A DNA stretch of 64,000 bases from Actinoplanes subtropicus (GTDB lineage Bacteria; Actinomycetota; Actinomycetes; Mycobacteriales; Micromonosporaceae). Both the position numbers and the translations under genes were made by a program. Under the pieces are notes generated by a model. That model was not told the DNA's origin. It searched no databases and worked only from the letters and a program-made list of their open reading frames with translations. How positions within the stretch are numbered: the first letter of the stretch is position 1; each line of letters starts with the position of its first letter. The stretch lies in the NCBI RefSeq assembly GCF_000721705.1, contig NZ_JOJL01000024.1:1-64000 (forward strand). The letters run 5' to 3'. Below, piece after piece: positions 9,007 through 16,245 of the stretch.

Positions 9007-10359
9007 TCAATGGCAGGTCGAGTTCGTCTGGGTGAGCAGCCCCAGCTGGAAGGTCCGATTGTCCTGGTAGCGGCGGTCCAGGCCGAGATAGAGCAACCGC
9101 AGCTGGCAGGGGTTGACGGTCAGCCGCTGGTCGACTCCGTCGCGGATCAGTTCGCCCCGCACGATGTCGCTGGTCCAGGCGCCGGCCGGGAAGGTGATGT
9201 TGCCGGCGCCGGCGAAGGGTGCGGCCGGAGTGTCGGCCAGCGGCGTCCAGGGCCCGGCGATGCTGGTGGCGGTCCACGAGCGCAGGTACCCGTGCCCGTC
9301 GCCGCCGAAGGCCTGGCTCAGCAGGAGGTATTGACCGGTTCCGGCGACCTGGTACACCCGGCTGGCCGCGAACGTGGTGCCCTGCCCGGAGTCCTGGGCG
9401 GCGATGACCGGCTGGCTCATTCCGTTGGGGAAACTCGCCTTCGCCGTCTGCGAGCGGAACAGGTGACCGCGGTTGTCGGAGGAGAACAGGTGGCAGGTGG
9501 TGTCGTCGCAGATGACCCAGCTGTCGACCCAGTATCCGCCGCCGTCGAGGTTCCTCTGGATGAGGTCGGGAACCCCGTCGTAGAAGTCCTTCGGAGCGCT
9601 CCAACCGTTCGGGTTGTTCAGGTCGGGGTTGGTGGAATAGGAGAGGTTGCCGGACTGGTAGATCAGGTACCACAGCTTCTGCGGGGCGAAGTAGAAGACC
9701 TGTGGCGCCGCGCGGAACCCGGCGCCGATCGGCGAGGACGCCAGGCTGTGCAGCGGGGCCGAATTCGCCTCCGACCAGCGGCTGAAACTGAGGTACCCCA
9801 AGCCGTAGCCCGCGGAGCTGACCGTGGTGACGAACACATGCCAACGGCCACCGTCGTACACCACGCTCGCATCCTTGAGACCGGTGACCCCGCTGGCATC
9901 GACCCGCGGCGAGATCACCGGAGCCCCGGAACGCCACTGGAAGCTCGTGGGAAGCCGGCGAGCGTTGTTTCCGGCCGGGGGAAGAGGTGCCTTCGAGGGC
10001 GGGACCGCCGACGGGCGTGGGGTGTCCGGCCGCGTCGCCGCGCTCGGGCTCGGGCTCGGCGACGCCTCGAGCACCGCTGCCCGATTGTCGCGGCCTCGCC
10101 AATAGGCGACGGCGGACACGCTCGACGCGGCGACCACGACGGCGAGCGCCGCCGCCGCGGCGACCAGCGCGGGCATCAGTCGCCGCCGCTTCGGCGCGAT
10201 CCGGGGCGAACCGGCGGCCGGCTCGGCGGGACCGCCCGGCAAGGCGTCGGCCTGGGCCATGACGCGGTCGACGAAGGCGTCGAGATCCAGCTCGCGCCGA
10301 TCGGCGTGCTGGGAGAGCAGCGGGCCGATCCAGCTCTCGTCCTGCCTCTCAACCGGCAT
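9007..10359 (-). CDS. membrane-anchored GH62-like protein, probable anti-sigma polysaccharide sensor
   Basis: A 450-residue protein with a short cytoplasmic N-terminus (residues 1-50, including RRELDLDAFVDRVMAQ, which resembles the segment found in actinobacterial anti-sigma proteins), one transmembrane helix (about 54-78), a Ser/Pro linker and an outside domain (about 135-450) matching GH62 arabinofuranosidases from end to end. The GH62 base Asp (LKDAS, D163) and pKa-modulating Asp (WVDS, D279) are present, but the motif FEG/FEA carrying the catalytic acid Glu reads FAA (A331), and a second conserved Glu is Gln (LLSQAFG). It is probably a binding or sensing domain that releases the sigma factor encoded just upstream, by analogy with RsgI-type anti-sigma factors. 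Start ATG 10359 has GAGGAAGGGA upstream. The role is inferred; the fold assignment is firm. Confidence 0.8.
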   Translation of the reverse strand: MPVERQDESWIGPLLSQHADRRELDLDAFVDRVMAQADALPGGPAEPAAGSPRIAPKRRRLMPALVAAAAALAVVVAASSVSAVAYWRGRDNRAAVLEASPSPSPSAATRPDTPRPSAVPPSKAPLPPAGNNARRLPTSFQWRSGAPVISPRVDASGVTGLKDASVVYDGGRWHVFVTTVSSAGYGLGYLSFSRWSEANSAPLHSLASSPIGAGFRAAPQVFYFAPQKLWYLIYQSGNLSYSTNPDLNNPNGWSAPKDFYDGVPDLIQRNLDGGGYWVDSWVICDDTTCHLFSSDNRGHLFRSQTAKASFPNGMSQPVIAAQDSGQGTTFAASRVYQVAGTGQYLLLSQAFGGDGHGYLRSWTATSIAGPWTPLADTPAAPFAGAGNITFPAGAWTSDIVRGELIRDGVDQRLTVNPCQLRLLYLGLDRRYQDNRTFQLGLLTQTNSTCH

Positions 10360-10938
10360 GGCTTCCCTTCCTCTGCCTCTCGGCCGCCCGCGCCTCGGCC
10401 TGCAGCACTTCCGCGACGCGGATGCGGCGTCGCCGAGTTGCTGCCGGAACTGCACCACCGCCTTCGAGGTCTGGCTCTTCACCGTTCCCACGCTCACCCC
10501 GAGCGTCTCGGCCACCTCGTACTCGGTGAGCTGGAAGCAGTGGCGCAGCACGAGGCAGGCGCGCCGCCGCGGCGGCAGGCGGAGCAGCGCTGAGCGGACG
10601 TCGATCACGACCGCGGTGTCCGGGTCGTGGGTGTCGTGGGTGGTCAGGAATTTGAGCCGGTCGAGCAGCGTCACCTCGCGGGCCCGGCGACGGTAATGTC
10701 CCGATGCCTCGTTGACCAGAATCCGCCGGACGTACGCCAGCGGGTGGTCGGCCTGCCGCACCCGGTCCCAGTGCTGCCAGGCCGCCAGCAGGGCGTCGGC
10801 GGCGAGATCCTCGGCATCGTGCTCGTCGCCCAGCATGAGGTAGGCGAGCCGATCCAGACCGCGAGCGTGCTGGGTGACGAAGGCGGCGAAGCCCTGCCTG
10901 CCCGCCCCGGCCTCGCCGGGCTGTCCGCCTTCTCGCAC
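10360..10938 (-). CDS. SigE-family ECF RNA polymerase sigma factor
   Basis: An ECF sigma factor with region 2 (FAAFVTQHARGLDRLAYLM, then DAEDLAADALLAAW) and region 4 (LPPRRRACLVLRHC, then YEVAETLGVSVGTVKSQTSKA). Start GTG 10938 follows a strong GGAGGTGA at 3-nt spacing. The C-terminus is ambiguous. In this frame there is no stop before the GH62-like gene, so read literally the two make one 643-residue protein. In an alternative frame from about 10425 on, the codons have better G/C-biased third positions and end in a TGA at 10351-10349 that overlaps the next ATG, a normal operon junction. Either a real frame change, a sequencing indel or a true fusion exists here. Expected targets are the neighbouring arabinofuranosidase and expansin genes. 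Confidence 0.85.
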
Positions 10939-11145
10939 GTCTCACCTCCAGGTGATCCGGGAGCATACGCCGGTCCGGAAACGACCCGGCACGCCGGATA
11001 TCCGCAGGTCCCGGGCCTGACGGGCAAGATCTGTGGGGTACGTCACAAACCGAGTCCGCGGGCAACCCTGCGGGGCCGAAGGCCGCTCTCGGGTATCGGC
11101 GCGTGCCTCTACGGCGTGCGGAAAGCCAGGAAAGGGAAGGGTGGA
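10939..11145. promoter_or_regulatory. divergent promoter region, sigma factor and expansin
   Basis: A 207-bp non-coding stretch between the leftward sigma gene and the rightward expansin gene. It must carry both promoters. I could not pick an unambiguous ECF -35/-10 pair or an inverted-repeat operator. Confidence 0.5.
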
Positions 11146-12066
11146 ATGTCAGCAATGCACCAGAGTGGACGGCGTCGGCGCGTGTGGCAGATCGTGGGCG
11201 TCGCGACCGCCGTGATCGTTGCGGGCCTTCTCGCCCACCCCGCGGTGTCGGCGGCGCTCGCCGCCCGGCCGAGCGGAACGGCATCGACGTTTCAGCCGGC
11301 GGCCGCCATCTCGTTCCCCGCCGCGCCGCCGAGTCCGATCTCTCCCAGCCCGTACGCCACGAGCCCGGCCGCCACCCCGCGGTCCGCCACCACCGTGGCG
11401 GCCTCCCCGGCCCAGCAGGGAGCGGCCGCGGCGCCCACCGGCGCGCCCTTGGCCGGGCGGATCAAGCCGGGCGTGGCCCATACCGGGGTGGCGACCTTCT
11501 ACCAGGGCGCCCAGAACTCCGGTGCGTGCTTGTTCGATCGCAGCCCGGACCACTTCACGGCGGCCATGAACGAGAAGGACTTCGAAGGGTCCAAGGCCTG
11601 CGGCGCCTACGTCCAGGTCCGCGGTTCGAACGGCGCCACGATCACCGTACGGATCACCAACCTGTGCCCGTACCCGTGCCGGGTGGGGCAGCTCGACCTC
11701 GACCCCGAGGCGTACAAACTGCTGGCCCCGCCGCAGACCGGCGAGACCCCGATCACCTGGAAACTGGTGAGCCCGGCCATCTCGGGCGGGATCGCCATTC
11801 GGTACAAGTCCGGTTCCAGCCAGTGGTGGTGCGGCATCCAGGTGATCAACCACCGGAACCCGGTGGCCCGGCTGGAGGTCAGGACGGCGGGTCGCTGGAA
11901 GGCCTTGCCCCGCAGCTCGTACAACTATTTCCTCTCCGCGAACGGGGCGGGCTGCGGCGCGGACCTCCGGGTCACCGACATCTACGGACAGGCGCTCGTG
12001 GTCCGCGGGCTGCCGGTCAAGGCCAACGTGACGCAACCGACGAACCAGCAGTTCGCCAAGCACTGA
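11146..12066 (+). CDS. bacterial expansin (EXLX1-like)
   Basis: A 306-residue exported protein. The N-terminal helix WQIVGVATAVIVAGLLAHPAV is a signal anchor or signal peptide, followed by a Pro/Ala/Ser linker. The expansin D1 double-psi barrel contains ATFYQGAQNSGACLF, ITNLCPYPC and GQLDLDPEAY with the conserved Asp. The D2 carbohydrate-binding domain (CBM63-like) contains SQWWCGIQVINHRNPVARLEV. Expansins loosen cellulose and xylan networks without hydrolysis and would help the adjacent arabinoxylan-directed enzymes. Start ATG 11146 is preceded by GGAAGGGTGG. Eight or more cysteines suggest disulfides in the secreted form. Its position opposite the sigma/GH62 pair suggests joint control. Confidence 0.85.
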   Translation: MSAMHQSGRRRRVWQIVGVATAVIVAGLLAHPAVSAALAARPSGTASTFQPAAAISFPAAPPSPISPSPYATSPAATPRSATTVAASPAQQGAAAAPTGAPLAGRIKPGVAHTGVATFYQGAQNSGACLFDRSPDHFTAAMNEKDFEGSKACGAYVQVRGSNGATITVRITNLCPYPCRVGQLDLDPEAYKLLAPPQTGETPITWKLVSPAISGGIAIRYKSGSSQWWCGIQVINHRNPVARLEVRTAGRWKALPRSSYNYFLSANGAGCGADLRVTDIYGQALVVRGLPVKANVTQPTNQQFAKH

Positions 12067-12084
12067 GGGCGCAAGGCGGAGGAA

Positions 12085-12510
12085 TCAGGCCGGGACGTGG
12101 CCGGCGGCTTGCCGGAAAGCCTCGTTCTCCCGCTGGATCACCCGGGCGATCATGCCGCCGAAGAGGGCCCCGAAGAGCCCGGCGCCGGGGCCGGTGACCT
12201 CGATCGACAGTGTGTTCCGGGTGCCAGCGGCGGCGGGCGCCAGGACATGCTTGCCGATCATGCGCAGGCCCAGCCGCCGGGTCTCCCAGGTGAACTCGGT
12301 CTCCGGTGCGATCGCCGACACGGTCCACACCGCGGCGGTCTGGCCCGGCTGCTTGACCCGGGCCGAGCTGCCCACCCGCAGCGGCCCGGGCTCGAGGCGC
12401 TCGACGGCCTGCATGGTCGGCATGAAGGACGGCCACCGCTCGACGTCGGTGGTGAGGCGCCAGACCACCGGCGGCGGCGCGCTGATGACGGTGCTGTGCT
12501 CTCGGTACAT
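12085..12510 (-). CDS. SRPBCC-family (START-like) protein
   Basis: A 141-residue single-domain protein of the SRPBCC/polyketide-cyclase-like fold: an N-terminal strand STVISAPPPVVWRLTTDVERWPSF (typical entry with a D-x-x-W-P motif), a central curved sheet and a C-terminal helix IARVIQRENEAFRQAA. Such proteins bind hydrophobic ligands in a deep cavity; the ligand is unknown. It is divergent from a TetR gene with only 23 bp between the start codons. A TACAGT box sits 6 nt before ATG 12510, so the mRNA is probably leaderless and controlled by the TetR protein. Confidence 0.8.
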   Translation of the reverse strand: MYREHSTVISAPPPVVWRLTTDVERWPSFMPTMQAVERLEPGPLRVGSSARVKQPGQTAAVWTVSAIAPETEFTWETRRLGLRMIGKHVLAPAAAGTRNTLSIEVTGPGAGLFGALFGGMIARVIQRENEAFRQAAGHVPA

Positions 12511-12536
12511 ACCGGCACTGTACCATTTGGTACATG
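12503..12536. promoter_or_regulatory. shared operator and overlapping divergent leaderless promoters
   Basis: The inverted repeat TGTACC-4 nt-GGTACA lies at 12519-12534, and a second one, CGGTA-CA-TACCG, at 12503-12514. The element GGTACAT occurs at both start codons (12504-12510 and 12529-12535). The rightward -10 TACCAT (12521-12526) and the leftward -10 TACAGT (12517-12522) overlap inside the palindrome, so one bound TetR dimer would block both genes. Confidence 0.7.
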
Positions 12537-13070
12537 CCCGTAGAAGCCCGCGAAGCCCTGTTGGCCAAGGTCATGGCGGCGGTGGCCCAGGAGGGTCTGG
12601 CCGACCGCAGCCTGCGCGAGATCGCCGCGAGCGCCGGCACCAGCCATCGCATGCTGATCTACCACTTCGGCTCGCGGGAGGGGCTGCTCGCGGCGATCGT
12701 GGGCGCGATGGAGGCCCAGCAGCGGGCGGCGCTGGCGGCGCTGGCCGGCGGCACCCCGCGCGAGGTGATGACGGCCCTCTGGGCGCAGGTGTCCAGCGAC
12801 GAGCTGCGTCCCTTCGTACGCCTCTTCTTCGAGGTCTTCGCCCTTGCCCATCGCGGCGAGGCCGATCCGCCCGACGCGGTGACCGGGCCCTGGCTGGACG
12901 CCGCTTCGGCGATGGCCGAGCGCATGGGCATACCGGTGGAGCGGGCCGCGCTGCGGCTGGGTGTCGCGGTCTCCCGCGGCCTGCTGCTCGACCTGCTGGC
13001 CGGGGCGCCGCGGGAAGAGGTCGACGAGGCGTACGAGTTCTTCGTCCGGCTCTACGAGGGCTCTTCCTGA
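12534..13070 (+). CDS. TetR-family transcriptional repressor
   Basis: A 178-residue regulator. The N-terminal helix-turn-helix is clear (LADRSLREIAASAGTSHRMLIYHFGSREGLLAAIV, residues about 20-54); the rest is an all-helical ligand-binding domain. Start ATG 12534 lies on the right edge of a palindrome and 7 nt after TACCAT, so translation is probably leaderless. The likely targets are itself and the divergent SRPBCC gene. Its 3' end overlaps the convergent hydrolase gene by 19 bp. The ligand is unknown. Confidence 0.85.
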   Translation: MPVEAREALLAKVMAAVAQEGLADRSLREIAASAGTSHRMLIYHFGSREGLLAAIVGAMEAQQRAALAALAGGTPREVMTALWAQVSSDELRPFVRLFFEVFALAHRGEADPPDAVTGPWLDAASAMAERMGIPVERAALRLGVAVSRGLLLDLLAGAPREEVDEAYEFFVRLYEGSS

Positions 13071-14293
13071 ATCCAGTGGGAAATGTCGGTCACCACGGCC
13101 GGGTCCACATGCTGGGCCCGTTCGTACTCGGCCGGCTTTGACGGGCCGCTCCCGGCGAAGAAGAAGTGATTGTCGGCGTCGTGGATGCGGATCGTCACGC
13201 CCGGGTGGTCGCCGAGGGCGGCCCGCCAGCGGGCGAGGTCGTCGTCGACCGTCGCCTGATAGTCGCGGCCGCCCTGCAGGATCAGCATCGGCTTGCCGAG
13301 CGCCGCGGCGGCCGCGGCCGGGTCATAGCCGCGCAGGTCCAGCCAGTACGAGGCGGGCACGCCGAACGGCAGGTCGGCGACCGGCGTGGCGGGGGAGAGA
13401 TCGGGACTGTCCACCGCCTCGGCCTGCCGGGTGACCGAGTCGAGGAGCTGTTGAGGCGAGCCGAGGTAGCGGAACTGCCGGACCGCCGACCAGTGCATCG
13501 GCTGCGCCCCGCCGCCGAGAATAACCAGCCCGGCGACGGCCCGATCGGCGGCGGCGACCCGCGGCGCGACGCTGCCGCCGAGGCTGTGGCCGAGCACGAA
13601 GATCCGCGCCGGGTCGACGCCGGGCCGGTGGCGCAGCAGGTCGACGGCTGCGAGGGCGTGGTGCAGGTACTCGTCGTCGACCGTGAAACCGGCGATCTTG
13701 GCGACCCCGGCCGGCTTCGCGAAGGTGACCTTGTCGAATCGCACGGTGGCGATGCCCCGGGTGGCCAGCCCCCAGGCGAGGTCCTTGAACGGTTTGTTCC
13801 GGCCGATGGTCTCGTCCCGGTCCAGCGGCCCGGACCCGGCGAGCAGCACGACGGCGGCGACGATCGCCGGCCCGGCGGGCAAGGTCAGCGTGCCGGGCAC
13901 GGCGAGCGGGCCGTCGCCGATCAGCACGTCCTCTTCGGACAGTGCGGCGGGATCGGCATACTCGGGCGGCTGCCACTCCTGGGTGGGCTGCGCGGCCTCC
14001 GGGCCGGCGATCTGCAGCGAGGTCACCCGGTCGCCGGCGATCGTGGCCAGCACGGTCGCGGCGCCGCCGGCGAAGGTCACCGGCACCCGGACCAGCGTGC
14101 CCGCGGCGCCGGCCGGCTCGCTCAGCGGCGCACCGAACGCGCTGACCGCGCCCTGCCGGTCGATCTCGGCCTGCCACGCGGCCCGGATCGCCTCGGGCGG
14201 CACCAGAGATTGCAGGTTGGGCGGGAACATGCCCGAAATTTCGGCAAATTGCCCGGCGCGGAGCCGGTCGATGAGGAGGGTGACGATGTCCAT
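13052..14293 (-). CDS. alpha/beta hydrolase with N-terminal DUF3887-like domain
   Basis: A 413-residue cytoplasmic protein. Residues 1-100 (RLRAGQFAEISGMFPP onward) resemble the DUF3887 domain often placed before alpha/beta hydrolases. The catalytic domain shows an oxyanion region VVLLAGSGPLDRDET, nucleophile elbow GHSLGG, acid Asp in LQGGRDYQATVDDD and His in HDADNHFF. It is probably a carboxylesterase or dienelactone-hydrolase-like enzyme; the substrate is unknown. ATG 14293 overlaps the TGA of the upstream regulator by one base, so the two are co-translated. Confidence 0.8.
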   Translation of the reverse strand: MDIVTLLIDRLRAGQFAEISGMFPPNLQSLVPPEAIRAAWQAEIDRQGAVSAFGAPLSEPAGAAGTLVRVPVTFAGGAATVLATIAGDRVTSLQIAGPEAAQPTQEWQPPEYADPAALSEEDVLIGDGPLAVPGTLTLPAGPAIVAAVVLLAGSGPLDRDETIGRNKPFKDLAWGLATRGIATVRFDKVTFAKPAGVAKIAGFTVDDEYLHHALAAVDLLRHRPGVDPARIFVLGHSLGGSVAPRVAAADRAVAGLVILGGGAQPMHWSAVRQFRYLGSPQQLLDSVTRQAEAVDSPDLSPATPVADLPFGVPASYWLDLRGYDPAAAAAALGKPMLILQGGRDYQATVDDDLARWRAALGDHPGVTIRIHDADNHFFFAGSGPSKPAEYERAQHVDPAVVTDISHWIQEEPS

Positions 14294-14829
14294 CAGGAAC
14301 TCGCTTCCTCGCCGGGGAGCAGCACGGTGGCCAGGATCCGGCGTTTTCGGCCCGCGCGGGGCGGGTTGGCGGCGGCCGGTTGCAGCACGCGCAGCAGATC
14401 GCGAAGCAGGGTGGCGAACTCGTCGTCGTCGAGCCACAGGCCGGCCAGCCGGAAGCTCGCCTGATCGCGGATCGGGTCGATCTCGTCGCGGGCGAGATAG
14501 CGGTCGACGTCGCCGAGCAGGCTCGCCACGAACGCGAGAAACGCCTGCCGCATATCCGCGCGGCTCATCGTCGCGACCTGGTCGGCCGTGATCTGGGCGG
14601 CGCTCGTCCGCAGCACGTACGTGCGCTCGGTCGCCCCGCGGACCGACTGCTCCGCGACCACCTGCAGCACGCCGGCCTCGACCAGGCGGGCCACCTGCCG
14701 ATACAGCGTGGCATGCGGCACGTCGGCGAGCTCGGCGGCCAACTGCCCGGTGGTCAGCGCCCGGTCGCCGAGGAACGCCTGGACGATCCGCAGCCGTACG
14801 GGATGAAGCAAGAGGTCTGCCGAGGCCAT
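14293..14829 (-). CDS. ArsR-like winged-helix transcriptional regulator
   Basis: A 178-residue protein. The N-terminal winged helix (LLLHPVRLRIVQAFLGDRALTTGQLAAELADVPHATLYRQVARLVEAGVL) is of the HTH_20/ArsR-like type that often regulates hydrolase or transporter partners; the remainder is helical and probably dimerising. No metal-binding cysteine cluster is visible. It shares an operon with the hydrolase and is divergent from the small membrane-protein gene at 14898, with an inverted repeat in between, so autoregulation and control of the divergent gene are likely. Confidence 0.8.
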   Translation of the reverse strand: MASADLLLHPVRLRIVQAFLGDRALTTGQLAAELADVPHATLYRQVARLVEAGVLQVVAEQSVRGATERTYVLRTSAAQITADQVATMSRADMRQAFLAFVASLLGDVDRYLARDEIDPIRDQASFRLAGLWLDDDEFATLLRDLLRVLQPAAANPPRAGRKRRILATVLLPGEEASS

Positions 14830-14853
14830 GCCGTCTCCCTACCCAACCGGTAT

Positions 14854-14876
14854 CAGCGACGATATCATTATCGCTG
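14854..14876. promoter_or_regulatory. palindromic operator between divergent genes
   Basis: Nested inverted repeats: CAGCGA (14854-14859) with TCGCTG (14871-14876), and inside them CGATA-TCAT-TATCG (14860-14873). This AT-rich palindrome sits between the regulator gene and the PLDc_N-like gene and is the probable binding site of the regulator. Confidence 0.65.
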
Positions 14877-14897
14877 TTGAGATTGGTAGGAGGCGCG

Positions 14898-15107
14898 ATG
14901 ACCGCGACAGACCTCGTCATGGCCCTGATCGGCGTGCTGGCGATCGGCGCGCTGATCATCTGGTTCGACCTGCGATGCCTGGCCGACCTGCGCCAGACCA
15001 GCGACTGGCGGCTGCGCCACTTCAACCGCGACGCGTGGGCGCTCCTGATCATCTTCGCGTTCCCGTTCGGTCCCCTGCTCTACCTGACCTGCGGCAAGCA
15101 GCAATGA
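14898..15107 (+). CDS. small PLDc_N-like membrane protein
   Basis: A 69-residue protein with two transmembrane helices: DLVMALIGVLAIGALIIWF and ALLIIFAFPFGPLLYLT. Between them, RCLADLRQTSDWRLRHFNRDAW has the character of the PLD-nuclease N-terminal (PLDc_N) domain common in small actinobacterial membrane proteins. Start ATG 14898 has GGAGG at 5-nt spacing; an upstream in-frame ATG at 14877 lacks a ribosome site. The function is unknown. It is probably controlled by the adjacent regulator. Confidence 0.7.
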   Translation: MTATDLVMALIGVLAIGALIIWFDLRCLADLRQTSDWRLRHFNRDAWALLIIFAFPFGPLLYLTCGKQQ

Positions 15108-15478
15108 TTCGGTCGGCGGCGGCTCTGAAGATCTGCCGCGCCCTCAACGCCGGGGCCTGCCTTCGATCAACTTGATGACGAGTTGGCTGGCATTTCTGGT
15201 CGCGGAGATGGATCTTGAAGGTCTAGACCTACCCTCCTGTCGTCCGATATAGATCACTGAACGACGCGGACGCCGAGGCCGGAGAGCTGGCGGCGGAATC
15301 GGCCGGGTGGACGAGCTCCGCGTGAACGGGATCCATAAATACGGCCGCCCTCGCGAGGTATTCATCGCAATTGGGTTTGGTAGGGTCCGTGATGGCGGGC
15401 GGGATGCCGAGTCTGATCGATATGTACCCTCGACTATGTTGCCCAGCGTCATTGCGGCTCGGAAATCTGGAGGTTCTC
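15108..15478. other. 371-bp stretch without a convincing gene
   Basis: I see no ORF with coding character. The stretch holds the 12-bp perfect palindrome AGGTCTAGACCT at 15219-15230 and a GGAGG ribosome site for the following gene at 15469-15473. A minus-strand ORF at 15144-15452 lacks recognisable features. Confidence 0.5.
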
Positions 15479-16181
15479 GTGCAGCCTGCCGGTAACGGAG
15501 GCCACGCCAGGGACCTGCGCGAAGGACTGTTCAGCGCGTCGCTCAAGATCTCCCTGCTCGATTCCATTGAGGATCGTCGTCTCCTGCTGAGTCTGATCCG
15601 CCGAGATGCGAATCTGTCGGACATCGAGGAACATGCCGAGTTGAGAGGGCACGTTTTGCGTATCGTCCTGGCCTGTCTCGAGCGGCCGGCAAGGCTCTGG
15701 GCCGTGCGCGGGGCGCTGCCGGTGATGGCGCCGGACGAGAACGGGACGCACCAGGTCTGCCGATTGGTGGAGTCGGCGAGCATGGCCGGCCCGCTGCCCG
15801 GAAAGGATCTGTGGGCGGGTCGAGAACTGCTCCGTCGGTCGGCAGGCCTGCCCGCCGTGGTCGACCGGGCGTTCCGCGGTCGAGGGTATCGACCCGCAGG
15901 TCGCGGCTCAGAACACCGGCCCGGCCAGCGCATTCGACCGGCTGGTCGGCTGGGGCGACGGCATGGAGCATAGGCGCCCCGCGTTGGCCCCGATGGAGTG
16001 GACGGCCCCAACGGCGGCCGACCCGATCGGCCAAGATATCCGTATTTGGCTGCGTAGGCCGCTCGACCGGCTGGGCCTCCGCACGGAGTCAGCGGTGTCC
16101 TCCGCGCCCGGAGTGGTGACAGGCTCATGCGCCGGCGAGAAGCCAGAACAAGCACTCGACCGCTTTTATCTCGACAAGTAA
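15479..16181 (+). pseudogene. frameshifted adaptor/effector-associated protein of the FxSxx-type locus
   Basis: One ancestral gene now in two frames. Frame A runs from GTG 15479 (GGAGG upstream) to a TAG at 15971-15973 and gives a plausible helical domain (LLDSIEDRRLLLSLIRRDANLSDIEEH, then RLWAVRGALPVMAPDENG). Around 15860-15875 the protein-like sequence moves to the frame of 15963-16181: SAVEGIDPQVAAQNTGPASAFD, WGDGMEHRRPALAPMEW, DIRIWLRRPLDRLGL, ending FYLDK. The frame-A tail after the shift is Arg/Gly-rich noise. Either an indel inactivated it, or it is a sequencing error, or there are two overlapping genes. The domain resembles small effector-associated proteins near NB-ARC/TPR genes, but I cannot name the family firmly. 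Confidence 0.55.
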
Positions 16182-16245
16182 CGAAACTAACGGCAAGTTG
16201 GACCTAATAGACAAACCGAGTGACGGCGAAACCGGAGACCACGAC

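Noticed and set aside
10349..11284. 311-codon minus frame overlapping the sigma gene as a separate protein
   Set aside because: Only its last ~25 codons look protein-like and they fit the sigma factor's C-terminus; the rest is a frame shadow.
15144..15452. Minus-strand 102-codon ORF as the missing FxSxx-COOH precursor
   Set aside because: Its C-terminus is EGRPRR with no FxSxx end, it has no ribosome site and its composition is unlike a peptide precursor.
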